Below, piece by piece: positions 1 through 11,867 of a stretch of DNA of 64,000 nt (positions are counted from its first letter, which is position 1; every line of letters starts with the position of its first letter). The DNA is from Beroe forskalii (lineage: Eukaryota > Ctenophora > Nuda > Beroida > Beroidae), in NCBI GenBank assembly GCA_011033025.1, contig WFMF01000115.1, positions 124,001 to 188,000 of the forward strand. Reading direction: 5' to 3'. Made by a program: the position numbers and the translations under genes. The notes under the pieces are model-generated. The model worked only from the letters and a program-made list of their open reading frames with translations. It ran no database searches and was not told the origin of the DNA.

Positions 1-279
1 ACAGAAGTTTTGTGATCTGCATCGAAACAAAACAATAATAGATCAATCAGGTATAGCAACAGAATTAGTGTTTACATAGCGATTTTACATACATGGCGGC
101 TGTGGGCAGTGATTACAAGGAAGAACTGACGTCACACGATAAGGTATCATGTTTCTAATTTACGCCCATATCTTGCGTTACACACGGAGTAGAGAGGTGG
201 GACTTTCGTTATTCGATTACTATAATAGTAACTATGATATACTGAATTTTTTGTTATATTTAGAAGAAGTCAATTTTTA
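1..279. other. No gene seen (left edge)
   Basis: AT-rich sequence with no supported coding frame. It may be 5' sequence of the LINE that becomes readable at about 280, but no LINE motif is visible here. Confidence 0.4.
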
Positions 280-2816
280 AGTACACCCGTCCTTTAAAAC
301 ATATCTCACCACTCTGGCTGCTAAGAAAAAATTAGACAAACATATCCTCATCGGGGACCTAAGTTTCCCTGAAATTTCGTGGCCTGACGAAAGCACCTCC
401 GTTGAGCTGCATAAAAAGTTTGTTAATTTATTTATGCTTGATCTCAACCACTCTCAACTGATAACTAAACCGACTCATAAAAACGGGAATATGCTTGATT
501 TACTATTCACCAATGTTCCAGAGTTGATTGAGGATGTTAGTGTAATGGGTTATAAAGAGGCCTGCTCATCAGATCATTTTGGAATTAAATTCTCGCTAAA
601 AGTTAATATAGCACATAAAAATTTCCAAAGAGATCAATGTATAATTATCATAAAGCTGACTGGAAAAATCTAAATTATGATATGAAGAAATTAGACTGGG
701 ATAGAATTATTGGCAGTCGACCCATGCGAATCCTGGGGAAATTTTTCAAAACTGTCCTGAGTAAGCTATGTGACAAATATATTCCTAAAAGTCTATCAAA
801 TATCAATTTCAACCACCATGGTTTGACTCGGACTGTGCAAAGGTACTTCGAGAAAAGGAAAAGTGGAGGGCCAAAGCAAATTCCTCAGAGCTGGTACAGA
901 GGAGGATCACAAGAAATTTCGACAACTAAGAAGTGATTTTAAGAAAGTTATGGACGAGAAAATGAGATTAAGTGTAGAAGATGATACCGACCCAGCCCTC
1001 GTCTCGAAGAAATTTTGGAGGCATGTCAAATTCAAAACTAAGTCAACAAGAATACCTGAAACTGTACACTACAAAGGTAAGTATCGCACGAAACCTTCTG
1101 ATCAAGCCGACTTATTTAATGCCTTCTTCTGTGACCAGTTCTCTGATAAAAGCAAATACGATATTGACATTGATATGAGTGCCAATAAGTTTTCTAGACC
1201 TAGAATTCCATGTGTTGGATGTCATGTTACTATTGAAAATGTCAACCCGAATAAAGCCGCCGGCCCTGATGGTATCCATGGTATGGTTCTTAAAAACTGT
1301 GCTTCTAGTATAGCCAAACCACTTACGCTGCTTTTTTAATATATCCTTCGTCTCAGAATTATTCCAAACGACTGGAAACTTGCTTCCGTTGTGCCAGTGC
1401 ATAAAAAAGAAGATAAGGGCTGTGTCGGTAATTATAGACCAATTTCTTTAACTTCACTTGTCATGAAAGTTTTTGAGAGGTGCATACACAAGGAACTTTT
1501 ATTGCCTGCGAAAATTCTCTAGATTCTCGACAACATGGTTTTGTCAATTCTAAGTCATGTACAACACACAGATGGTCCCTTTATACATGACCTTAGTCTT
1601 AATATCAATAAAGGGACTACTGCTAATATAATTTACTTCGACTTTGCGAAAGCCTTTGACAGTGTGTCTCATGACATCATCCTACATAAACTGAAGTATG
1701 AATTTAATATCGATGGGCTTATGCTTAGGTTCATCAAAGTCTTATCTGGAAGGTCGACTTCGGCAAAGTGGTCATAGGAGGAGCCCACATCCGACCCCCC
1801 TCCAGTGTAGATTCAGGGTGTGCCGCAGGGTTCCATCCTCGGCCCGCTCCTATTTTGTATTATTTATTAACGACATGTTTTCCTGTATCTCTGAGGGAAC
1901 CCAAATTGTTTTTGTACGCTGACGACACCTAAAATATGGAGGGAAATCATCACATCGGATGATCATTTGCTCTCCAGACTGATATAGATAACCTCCAGGC
2001 TTGGGCCACCAAAAACAAGATGAAATTCCACCCTTCAAAATGTAAAGCCCTATCAGTCACAAACAAAATCAATATCCTACATAATCTCCCATGTACAGTA
2101 TTTAATTATAAACTCGGTCGTGTTTTTTATTGATTATGTCGACTCTCAGAAGGATCTGGGAGTATATGTTAATGGGAAACTCTCATGGAAGGATCACTGT
2201 GATAAGCTTGTTGCTAACGCCCGGTCTAAACTAGGGTTGTTAATGCGTACATGCCATTTTACATTGGATAGAAAACAAAGAGTATTTTACCTAAGTATTG
2301 TTCGTTCAATTTTTTGAACATTGCTCCATTCTATGGCGTCCTTTTAAGTAACAATCAAATAGCACCTTTTGATGGCATTCCAAAAACAGGCTATAAAATG
2401 GATTCTTGGTGAGAGGTTTAATCATTATACTGATATTGAGTATTTTGAAAAACAGAGAGAACTGTCTATATTACCTATTAAGATGAAATTCTATCTTAAT
2501 GATCTCTGCCTATTTTTATAAAATTATCAATAATCTTGTCATCATTAACCTCCCAGCTGAATTTGAACTCCCTAAACCCTGATGAGCTACGGTATACACG
2601 GAAAATTCTGCTGTTATTAATAAGGATGATAAAACCAGGATTAAAGTGTACTATTAAAAAAAGTGTCGGAGGGTTTTAAAAAATCATTCTTCTGGAGAAC
2701 AATGGAAATATGGAACAAGATTCCATATACCATTAGGCAAGTTCCTGCCATCTCGACATTCAAGGGACAGATTACCAAATTCCTGTGGGAAGCCCAAAAT
2801 AGCTGGCCGGATTGAA
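280..2816 (+). mobile_element. Decayed LINE (non-LTR retrotransposon) ORF2, 5'-truncated
   Basis: ORF2 of a non-LTR retrotransposon of the Jockey/CR1-like group, which encodes an endonuclease and a reverse transcriptase for target-primed insertion. Reading across frames, the C-terminal half of an apurinic-like endonuclease comes first (GDLSFPEISWP near 335-390, LDLLFTN near 495, SDHFGIKF near 570). A linker follows, then the RT: NKAAGPDGIHG near 1250, NYRPISLTS near 1430, YFDFAKAFDSVSHD near 1635, GVPQGSILGPLLF near 1818, and the catalytic LYADDT at about 1911-1928. The thumb/C-terminal block (KDLGVYVNGKLSWKDH near 2150) and a terminal block (WNKIPYTIRQVPAISTFKG near 2710) end at a stop near 2814. 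Several frameshifts and stops, for example after PLLF, make it non-functional. ORF1 and the start of the endonuclease are missing. The clade is inferred, not tested. Confidence 0.88.
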
Positions 2817-5312
2817 CATTAATTTACTGTGTCATATAGAGCATTATGCTATGAGATAATTCGATAGGTCAGGAATGACAGCTCCCGCGACGTAAGTGAT
2901 ACAGAATTTTAACTTTAAAGGGTCCAAGGTGATAAGGTAAGAACTTCTTAGGTTTTCTAGTTCGAGTCCAAAAAAAATGCTGCTGCTTTAAGGTAACTGA
3001 TTGATCATTTGTCGACTTACCTGTGACACCACATTTCTCATTACTTTTTATTCATAGTAGCCTAATAGGACCTATTTATTTTTATCATTTTCAGAAGACA
3101 TGACTAGGGCTGTATTCTGCCTCAATATTTAGATAGATATATTTTAAATTCTTTTTAGTTAGATAGATCTTTGAAATTTTAACCAATTTTCGACCAAACT
3201 TTTAACCGAATTTTGACCGAATCCTGACTCAGGTTTACTTCATTTGTTATTTAATAATTGAGTTTTAGTATTTTGTTTACTTATAATAGCTTTTTATGGG
3301 CACCTAAATATCTATTTATTTATCTTGCGGCTTATATTTATCTATACAAATATAAGTTGATTGTTTTTATTTGAGGGAACACTGTTATTATGGCTCGGCT
3401 GTGTTGTGTTCCCCAAGTTATATGTTGCTTTAATAAGTAGGAAATTTTAAAAAGTGACATTGTGTACATATTACTGCAATATATGATTTGAACCTTTCAA
3501 ATAAAAAATAAATTCGAAGGGTACGCTTACATTATCCACAAGGATTACTTTGCACTGTTCAGTGTAAAGGCTCAGCAAACATTAATTCAATAAATCATTA
3601 TCTTGAAATCTTGTATCGAGAATAAGTTCTGAAGCCCACAGAAAGGGCGATAAATAAAGGAAATTCTGTTGAACTGGTGCACCTTTTTATCGCGTCATCA
3701 CATTGAGAATAGATGTCATTATTTGACTATTTAGGTCCAAATTCAAAACATTGAAAGTAAATTGATTTTTTAAAATCTTTAAATTTGTAGTTTCAATGAA
3801 GATCAAGAGTTCTAGTATATTGATTCGCATTTTTTATACCCTCGAACCAGAAAGGCAATATAAGTTACCTCAATACCTACTGCTATATGGCCATCAAATC
3901 AATATGCTTATCATGTGCTCAGTATGTGATTAGATTGTGATTAGATTTAATATAATGAAATATACCCGAATTCAAATGATTGGTATTATAACTTGTTTTT
4001 CTAATTCCTCTTCCTCAGATTTCGGAAAGTGGTGCAATCGGGGTGACTCATGAGACATGACTTCTTCTACGCTTTCGTGTTCTACACCAAATGTGTTTTG
4101 GGTGTACCTTTGGTAGCTTTTTCCTTCAGATGAATGAACTACTCACTGCTTCACTGGATATTCTGATAGGAGTATGAACAGTGGATACATTGCTATTTCA
4201 TCTATTTGCTTGTAATAGATGAAGTCATGGCGCGGAATTTCAACTGCATGACGAATTGTAAAGTGGACATTGGTAGTCAGACTTTATAAAAGATTATAAT
4301 TCCTTCAAGAAAGTGGTAAGTTTAAAGAAAAAAGTTTTATACTTTACAGTATAGTCCAGGGTATCATTTTGTCTTCAATGTCAAATATTAGAAATTTATT
4401 ATTAAGAATTAAGCCATTTAATATTACGTTATAATGCATGGCCTGGCTAACTGCTTAGTGTATCTCTCCACCTTCCATGTACCTAACTCGCAGAGAATAC
4501 ATTATTTAAAGCCAACAGTGCATTTTGATTAGAGTACAAAGAGAGGCAGTACCATGGTAGCCGAACGTAACTAGAAATTACTAACTTGAAATTATTGTCG
4601 TGAGGCTACTGTATAAGCAGTTAAGTGGCGAAAATTGCGTTTCTTAAGCTTAAGATTTAGCTTTGGTGACTGGTGTGCTTATATATTATTGACATTTCAT
4701 AAAATCCTATCGTTACAGCTAAATTTTGAAAGAAAATTTATTTCTAAGTTCAATATTTCTTTCAAAGTTTAATGTTTGATATTGCTATTTTTTGTTAACA
4801 TTAGGTATATTAAATACTTAACTTTCATGACAAAGGGAATGATTTAAAATTTTCTTGAACTTATGCCGACTTATGTGCTTATAACAGCATTGCATAATCT
4901 TTCAAATTAATTCAATAATATCGTTCATTCTAGCTAAACTTTCTCATGCCGCTCAGGGCATTTTATTATTACCCTACTAATTATAATTTATTGTAAACAT
5001 CAACCTGATATTCGAAAATTACAGCCATAACTGTGTTTTCTCTTTGTTCAATTTGTTTGATGAGACTGCTTAATTCTACTCTCGACTTGTTCATGTGCGA
5101 TGCGTGCTCCAAATGTTGATCAATAGACACAGAAGTTTAAGTATCAACTTCTAACTTGGTGACCCCTTTTGCCTTAACTCATATTTCTACCCTTAATATC
5201 AATCCACATAATTAGGTACACTTCCTTGTTCAAATTTCCCGGCCTTTTCCCAAGTAGTTCCATGATGTGCTTGGGGGGGTTCAAGCCAAATTTTGGGAAA
5301 ACACGTTTCTGA
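2817..5312. other. AT-rich, no gene; probable LINE 3' UTR at left
   Basis: No coding frame is supported. The first ~700 bases may be the 3' untranslated region of the LINE; AATAAA-type signals lie near 3,500, but no clear poly(A) tail or target duplication was found. The rest is featureless AT-rich sequence. Confidence 0.4.
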
Positions 5313-6438
5313 GATAACGGTTGACCCAAAGGTATACCCGTGAGCCAACTTTTTGGCCAGGTTTGGTACCCCCCAGATCCTGGCGCCGCTGTGGCGCCAT
5401 GCCCAAATATGGGCACAAAATGGGCATATTTTTCAAAAAGCAACTTGGGTGGGATCTGAGGTGTGCAATCGATAGATAATGGTCCCCTGAGTTACCATAA
5501 AAAATTTGAAGTCGATATCTCAAAAAATGGCTGAGTTATGGCCGAAAAACGTATGCCCATATATGGGCATACGCACGTCACCTAAAGCCAATTCTGGCCC
5601 CATAACTTGGGCAAATATCAATATTTTGAATGAAACCAACTTTATTCGATAAGTAGCATTGAATTATGTATTCTCTGCAAGTTTGGGCTTGATTGCTGCT
5701 AAAATAGCGATTTGAGGTCCAAAAAACCTCTAAAAAACCACAAAATCGCCATTGTCTCAGTTCGCGTTTTTCCAAAGTGCACTTTACTCAAACGCTTATA
5801 ACTTCGGCTACGATTGATATTTTTTATAATTCTTTTTTACGTGAAACTAGACTAAATTCCTCGAATGCAAATGGGGCCGGATTTTTGAGTTAGGCCTTCA
5901 AAATTTTTTGGCGCCAAAGCGCCAAAATTTTGGCAAAATTTGGCGCTTTTGGCGCCAAAATTTTTGAAGGCCTAACTCAAAAATCCAGCATTATATCTGA
6001 AATCTGGTTTCATGAAGGCCAGCAAATCAATCGTTGGTAAACGTTGGCACTGAGAAAAAACACGAACTAATGGCGATTTTTGTTTCGTGTTTTGGACCTC
6101 AAATCCAACACACAGCAATCCAAGCAAACTTCCAATGCTGCCATCGAATAAGTTGCAGTTTCATTCAAAAATATTGATATTGCCAAGTTATCGCCAGGCC
6201 AACTTGCGCGACGCATATGCCCGCCTGAGCGCCTCGCCGCCAACTCAGCCATTTTTTGAGATCGGCAACCTCAAATTTTTATGGCAACTCGGGGACCGTA
6301 TATCGATGCACAAATTCCGCAAGTTGCTGAAAAATATGCCCATTAACCAACATATTTGGCATGGCACCACGGCGGCGCCAGTGTCTGAGGTATAACCCGG
6401 CAAAGTTGACCCTGCTGCCTCTTGGTCAACCGTTATCG
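5313..6438. repeat. 1.1-kb foldback (imperfect inverted repeat)
   Basis: The reverse complement of 5,313-5,930 aligns almost end to end with 5,934-6,438. Shared blocks include the outer GGTCAACCGTTATC, TGAAAAATATGCCCAT, AACTCAGCCATTTTTTGAGA, a TTTCATTCAAAATATTGATA-like block, GGACCTCAAATC, and the near-perfect inner arms 5,879-5,922 and 5,942-5,986 (AGTTAGGCCTTCAAAA, GGCGCCAAA). The centre is near 5,932. The right arm is shorter, with many small deletions. No transposase frame and no target duplication were seen. The open frames here are by-products of the repeat. Confidence 0.85.
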
Positions 6439-7062
6439 TTTCCTTTTGTAAATGGCCCAAATCTGAACTTTGTGTAGTTTTGCGCTTACTATAATAACGG
6501 CGGAGCATATCTTGAATAAAGGCGAAGAGGGCAACCTTGCTTGGGGCACGCAAAGTGCAAAAATAGACTATCAGACGTTCCGGCTATGTGTGCTCATCAG
6601 TGAAAAGTCATGATGGAAAATACGTTGGGTAAACTATGAAGGGTTCTTTGGATACGTTGTTATTTCCACCATGGAAGGCTTCGGGACCTAACTGACTCAT
6701 ATTATTACCCATTGGATGCTTTTGACTGATGAGTACATACCGGTGGTTGAAATAAGCTCACTTCATTTGTAATATTTCCCATACACGCAGAAGTTAATGA
6801 GAAGTGTGGTTTTATGAGTTTGGATGGATGATATGGTTACGGTTTGGCGAGAGGGATGCTATCGTGGTCAACCGAAAGCAAGGCAGCAGTCTGGCTCGGA
6901 AGAGGATCGATACCCTCCTCGAGTGCTGGTTCCAGATTATACGGTTCTGTCAATCTGTGAATGCGCGTCAAAATTTGCCACAATATTAGCTGTAAATAAC
7001 TGATGTATGTACGGCGCGAAAGCGTTTTCATATACCACGTACGTATGAAACGCGCATTTGTT
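6439..7062. other. No gene; possible small inverted-repeat element near 6,580-6,750
   Basis: No convincing coding frame. A short imperfect inverted pair (TATGTGTGCTCATCAGTG near 6,584 and the complement of TATGTACTCATCAGTC near 6,740) brackets about 165 bp. A similar sequence, TATGTGTGCTCATCAGTC, recurs near 47,942, so this may be a dispersed MITE end. The evidence is weak. Confidence 0.3.
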
Positions 7063-7420
7063 GCTCTTCAAATGAGCCAGTTCGGCCACGCGGTGGCCGG
7101 CGTGGCTCACTTTGAAGACTGGAACTACAAGTGAGCCAGTTCGGCCACCGCGTGGCCGAGGCGTCCCACTTTTTTGGAGCGCTATAACTCCGCCATTTTA
7201 AGTCGGTTGGACCTAATCTTTACACCGTTGGAAAGAGCAACTTTTCTAGTTTCAGATACATGCCGAATTTTGTCTTTTTGGATTAAAATTGGCATATAAA
7301 TTTTGCATCAAAGTTGGAAAAATATAGGTGAGCCAGCTCGGCCACGCGGTGGCCGAAATGGCTCACTTTTTCAAAAACATGAAAAATTATTTTCAAGTGA
7401 GCCACCTCGGCCACCATACC
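7063..7420. repeat. Dispersed palindromic repeat, GTGAGCCA...TGGCTCAC
   Basis: A roughly 45-bp imperfect palindrome starting GAGCCAGTTCGGCCACGCGG recurs near 7,071, 7,133, 7,329 and, as a half unit, 7,397. Each full copy pairs GTGAGCC with GGCTCAC and has a GGCCACGCGGTGGCC core, so each could fold on itself. Non-repetitive sequence separates the middle copies. The last half unit runs straight into the foldback-transposon end. Confidence 0.7.
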
Positions 7421-7423
7421 CGT

Positions 7424-7694
7424 GTACCATTGATCTACTGCCCCCGTGTACCATTGATCTACTGCCCCCGTGTACCATTGATCTACTGCCCCCGTGTACC
7501 ATTGATCTATTGCCCTTGTACCATGAGCCTGTGGTCCCATGCGACACGCACTTTCCCTAACCAGGTGAGTCGATATGCGCGAAGTCAAGACTCGTGCGAA
7601 GTCAAGACCCTGGTTAGGTCAAGACAAGCACCTATTCAGAATACGAAGCGAAAAATATGACGTCACTCAGAGCCGTTTATATGGGAGACATACC
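7424..7694 (+). mobile_element. Orphan right end of the foldback transposon family
   Basis: About four 24-bp units (CCCCGTGTACCATTGATCTA plus CTGC) lead into a unique segment (CCATGAGCCTGTGGTCCCAT, then GACTTCGC-type repeats, CTAACCAGG, ATACGAAGCGAAAAATATGA). It ends in TGACGTCACTCAGAGCCG and the terminus GGGAGACATACC. The same ~200-bp end occurs at 24,742, 29,850-30,012 and, truncated, 37,278. Only the right end is present; no matching left end lies nearby. Confidence 0.8.
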
Positions 7695-8448
7695 GTGGAC
7701 TGGCTTGTAACAATCCTTTCTAAGCCCGCATAGATGTGTGAACGCGCCGCGCAACGATAACAGGGGTATACGTGTTTAGCAATAACAATCCCATGATATG
7801 ATTGATCATTGCAGTGTTTTATTAAATAAGTTTTGTTGATTTATTTATAAATCTCTGAAAGATTTCATGGTAGTTGAATGTAAACATGAATTGTAGTTTT
7901 CTTCTGGATTTATTCTTTAATTGTTGATATATTTCTCTGGATTTGGAACAATAATTTAGTGAATTTAGATCTGTCAACAATTACTCATTTCAATCATGAT
8001 GATTTAACTAACATATTCTGTTCTTACAGTGAAAATCAGCTTTCCTGTTTCTGATACGATTTTGATTATGAGGTTGGAATGATAAAGTTTCTTTGATTGA
8101 ATTTGAATTCTGGTTTGATGAATCCTATCCCAAAGAGAGCTGAACAGGACTTATATATTTGTTTTGATTGAGGTCATTGGAATCTTGAATTTTTTTCTTT
8201 TCTATTTCAGCTGGATGACTTGACACCAGGGGTTTTTAATTAACTTATTACAATTTTTAATTCTTGAAGTTTATGGATGATACAACTTATAATCTGACAT
8301 TGAAATTGAATGATACTCAAGTTGTTATGAACAGCTGGAGCTTTCTCAGCTATCTATTTAATTTATTTTATTATTTTTATAAAAAGAATGACTGTTGTGT
8401 TGTATATTATAAAATTTGAATTAACCTAATGATTAACCCTTATACAAT
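7695..8448. other. No gene; short GC-rich repeat fragment near 7,715-7,785
   Basis: The segment near 7,718-7,785 (CTAAGCCCGCATAG, GCGCCGCGCAACG, TATACGTGTTTAGCA) also occurs near 23,895-23,985 and 53,150-53,195, so it is a dispersed repeat fragment. The remainder is AT-rich with no supported coding frame. Confidence 0.5.
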
Positions 8449-10326
8449 CCCTAGCAATGTAACAAGGAAGCTAAAACTAGAAGAATGATAAAAACAACCG
8501 TTGGAACCAGACAGATGTCATCCAGTGTTGGGAGTACTCAGCAGGACTGTGAGGTAGGGTTGAGTGAAGCAGGGATTTTGGGGTGAAGCAGCTTCAATTC
8601 ATCAAGTGCAAGGCACTGGAAGCAAGGTGGTGTAATAGGTCTCACTCTTTTGAACTGGTATGCACAAACTCCTTCTCCAAGCCTTAGTTGTACATAATTG
8701 GTGATCTTGAGCATTTCAGATCAAATGGTTATCAATTTACACCCATGTAAGTACAATGTCGACATTCTGACATGAAAGTTTCAACACACAGGAGATCTGA
8801 AAAACAACCTGGAGAATTCATAAACTAAATAACTTATAACATTAACCCTTGAAATTATTTAGGGAGAAGTTAAAAATGTTAATTGATATGATTAACTTTA
8901 AAATCAGGAGCTTTCTAAAATCATGTGATTATCATCGTCAGCTGAAAGTGGAAGGTAAGAGTGTGCATATAAATGATATGAGTGGTGTCAGGGAGTGGGG
9001 GATAGGAGGTGGATGTGAGTGAGCAGGTGAGTGGATAATAAATGTCATGGTGACGGGATAATCAAATACAATATCACTAAATATCAATAACAGGAACAAA
9101 AAATGGTGTCAGTAGTTAGGGTAGTAGAGTCCTGAGTCTGTGGGTTTGAAGGTAGTGGAAATACTAGGGAGAATAGGATTACAGAGGGGACTGCACTTGG
9201 GGGAAGCTGGACCTGTTATGTTGAGGGTAGGTTGTTCTGCCAGGTCTAGGTGGGAGCAGGAGGGGAAGACCTTGTGGATGTGATTCTAGGCAATGTTGTG
9301 TCTGGTGGTGATGGAGTAAAGAGCAAGAGTAGACTTCACTCTGTCTGTAGTGTCCTCAACTGCAATTTTCAGTCTGTAGCATCTCTCATGTTCTTTCTGT
9401 TGAGGAGAGGTCGGTCCCTTGTACTTGGCAGGGCAGTTGAGGCAGCTGATCTTGTAGATGGTGTTGGGGGTCTGGGAGGAGGGAAGAGTAGTCTTCATCT
9501 TGGTGAGGAGGTTCCAGAGGGAGGTTACATCCATGTCTTGTTGGTTGAGGATATTCTTGATGGGTTTGGAGAGAGAGGGGAGGAAGGTCTTCAAGGAGGG
9601 TCAGGGTTTGATTTCTCTGTTGAAGGCAGCAAGAGATAGGTGGGTGGAGGGTTTGTCGAACTTCCAGGAGACTTTTGTCATAATGGAAGATATGTGGAAA
9701 GGAGGGAATCCGTTCCGTAGGAGGGTGTGTCGCACTGTATGAAATTCTGTGTCAAGGTGTTGAAGGGGGCAGAGGCTCGTCTGGTGAGGGATCTGATGAC
9801 ACTGTCTTTGGAGGAGGTCATCATGCAGGAGCAGTAGGGGGTTTAGAGGCTGGTGTGGGTGGATTTCCTGTGGACCAAGGTGGACTTGTCAGGATGGATG
9901 AGGAAGTTGAGGAAGGGGATGGTTCTGTTGGGAGAGGGGTGTTCCAGGGTGAAGACATGGTGGTCAGTGAGATAGCTGATGAAGTTGTCTGATAGTTGAG
10001 GAAGGAGTCTGTGTGTTTTCTGTCTCTGAAGGAGCCAAGGCTGTCGTCAGCAAGGTGGCAGTAGGAGTGAGGGTCAAGAGAGGTGGAGAGGGACTCTCAA
10101 ATCAGTGGTCCCTGTTTCACATGTTAGTTCCTCACAGGTCTCCCAGTCTGCCAGTACCTTACACTGCTTCTAGCTGCTTCACCTGAAGACCCTTGCTTCA
10201 CTCAACGATACCTCACAGTCCTACTGCTGAGTACTTCTAACACTGGATGACATCTGTCTGGTTCCAATGGTTGCTTCTATCATACCTTTACCTCTAGCTT
10301 CCTTGTTACATTGCTAGGGGTTAAAG
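8449..10326 (-). mobile_element. Penelope-like retroelement remnant between inverted repeats
   Basis: Two ~185-bp arms in opposite orientation (8,449-8,635 and about 10,135-10,326) share CCTAGCAATGTAACAAGGAA, GGAACCAGACAGATGTCATC, GACTGTGAGGTA and TTGAGTGAAGCA. Between them lies Penelope-like RT/GIY-YIG coding sequence on the minus strand. Penelope-like elements are known to carry terminal repeats in direct or inverted arrangement, so the arms are plausibly the element's terminal repeats. Alternatively, two partial copies inserted in opposite orientation. Confidence 0.7.
9230..10100 (-). pseudogene. Penelope-like RT C-terminus plus GIY-YIG endonuclease (broken)
   Basis: Read on the minus strand from 10,100 downward, the frame-broken product contains an RT catalytic Asp pair in HSYCHLADDS near 10,055. 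A PLE-type block follows (RTIPFLNFLIHPDKSTLVHR, then KSTHTSL, near 9,860-9,940), and then SVIRSLTRRA near 9,790. A readable stretch, 9,594-9,286, has the GIY-YIG signature NTIYKISCLNCPAKYKGPTS followed by KEHERC and YSITTRHNIA. Such endonucleases nick the target for insertion. Stops and frameshifts separate the blocks, and the N-terminal RT core is absent or unreadable. The assignment rests on motif resemblance; the order (RT then GIY-YIG) fits the family. Confidence 0.72.
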
Positions 10327-10768
10327 TAGGGTTTATTATCAAAACAACATTATTGTTCAAATCTCATTATGAAAATCGAAACAGTGTTTGTGTTTTTTGT
10401 TGTTTCTAACTTTGTTATTTCATACACACACAAGTGTACAGACCTCCAATGACTTTCTCTATGCAGACCTAAGGTGGACTTGAACCCTAACAACATAAAC
10501 CCTGATCATAAACATGATACTTACCCTAATACCCTGACCCTTACCTTCAGAAATATGTAAACTTTTGAGCTCAAAAGCAGACATCAAATTCAAAAATTGG
10601 AATTCTCTAGACTACTTTTGGATCAATTCTTGACCAAGTTTACAAGACAAAGTGTGGTGGCCTTTTCCTGCTTGGGCCTGTTTTTCACTTGGTTAATGAT
10701 TGTTAAATGATTTAAAAATCCAAAATTTCTCTTTCAGTACTTTTCAATCCTACTCATATCATTTTCAG
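10327..10768. other. No gene; weak CCCTAA-like patch
   Basis: Around 10,480-10,545 there are scattered CCCTAA/CCCTGA words similar to those inside the MITEs near 22.6 kb, too irregular to call a telomeric tract. At 10,741-10,768 a pyrimidine-rich run ending in TTTTCAG looks like a 3' splice site just before the next coding relic. Confidence 0.4.
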
Positions 10769-10778
10769 TTAGGGCTAT

Positions 10779-11367
10779 ATGGAATATCATGATACTCAAA
10801 GTAAAGATGCTAGAAAATATTTGTCTGCTCATCATATACCTGAAGCTATTGAGGCATCATTAACTGCAGCAGCTATTTATAGACCAGCTAACCCTTTGCT
10901 AACTATCTTAAGAGATCTTAAACGAGTCAAGAGTGGTGACTTTGATGGCCTTTATCCTGGGATACCTTCATAGATGAATCTGATCTGCCTGTAGAAAGAG
11001 TTTTCAAACCATGCTTTATTGTAGCACACATATTTGATAACCTTTTGTGAGGGAAAAATATCATCAGCAGATGAAGAGGGCAATAGAACACTACTCTAGA
11101 GTCAAATTGAAAAGTATTTCCATATGCTTAAAGTTTTTCATAAACACAGGATTGCTAAGAAAGTCATCGACAAAAAATACCAATAAAGCCACCAGCCATT
11201 TTAACAGTAAAATGAGAAAACGCTGTTTGTCTGTTTGGATTAACCACTCACAAGTTTATAAAGCTAATGTTGCTAGAGCTATTGATCTGCTGCTGAAATC
11301 TATATCTTACTCTTACTTGTTAAAGTGCTTTACTTACTGGAGACTATTCACCAAGGATATTCATTGA
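10779..11367 (+). pseudogene. RIIa/Dpy-30-like plus Sfi1-like coding relic (frameshifted)
   Basis: Three consecutive open segments in different frames read as one protein. Segment 1 (10,779-10,966) has ARKYLSAHHIPEAIEASLTA then YRPANPLLTIL, which resembles the RIIa/Dpy-30 dimerisation-docking helix pair seen in ciliary and sperm proteins. Segment 2 (10,967-11,049) reads FIDESDLPVERVFKPCF and stops. Segment 3 (11,047-11,367) is basic and has two tryptophans 34 residues apart (CLSVWINHS and LKCFTYWRLF), like Sfi1 repeats. A frame switch near 11,115 would give a smoother reading. A splice-acceptor-like site lies at 10,768, and the ATG at 10,779 is preceded in frame by a stop. This could be a processed or decayed pseudogene, or fragments of a real gene with sequencing errors. 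The family assignment is tentative. Confidence 0.42.
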
Positions 11368-11867
11368 AAACAACTATTTTCAAAAGCAAGCATTGAGACA
11401 ATCAAATGAAAATAATTCAAATTCCAACACTTATCGAAAAAGTCTGAAAGGAAATTGGTCAATTCAACCATGATTGCGAGTCAAAATCATTAGACCAGTT
11501 TTAAATAGCTTCATTATCAACTTCATGTAAGTGACATAAATTGATTTCTCTATTCACTTGGTGTGCCTCAAGGTGCATATTTTAATGCTACATCATAAAA
11601 TATGTGCTCCACAAAGGGGTCTGGGCTCATTCTCCTTTGTGCAACAGACCAAGTTCAAGAGTTCTCAATACCATGACATCAAGCCAATATGTCAAGTCAA
11701 ACTTCATTTAAATAGGCCACAACTGGCCTGATGAACATAACCTACCTACTGAAACACTGTCGGTAAAACAACAGACTTCTAATAAAGTAATAACAAGTAC
11801 AATATCCTACTAAAACTTTCCCTACCTTGTCAAAATTTTAGGTTAGTAATTAAATTATGAAATTTAT
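11368..11867. other. No gene seen
   Basis: Weakly structured sequence between the coding relic and the first large minisatellite. No supported feature. Confidence 0.4.

Noticed and set aside
6804..7031. Short ORFs or tRNA-like segment near 6.8-7.0 kb
   Set aside because: No cloverleaf could be formed and no protein similarity was recognised.
11555..11590. LINE RT motif (GVPQGA-like reading near 11,560)
   Set aside because: Only one short motif; no flanking RT blocks in any frame.
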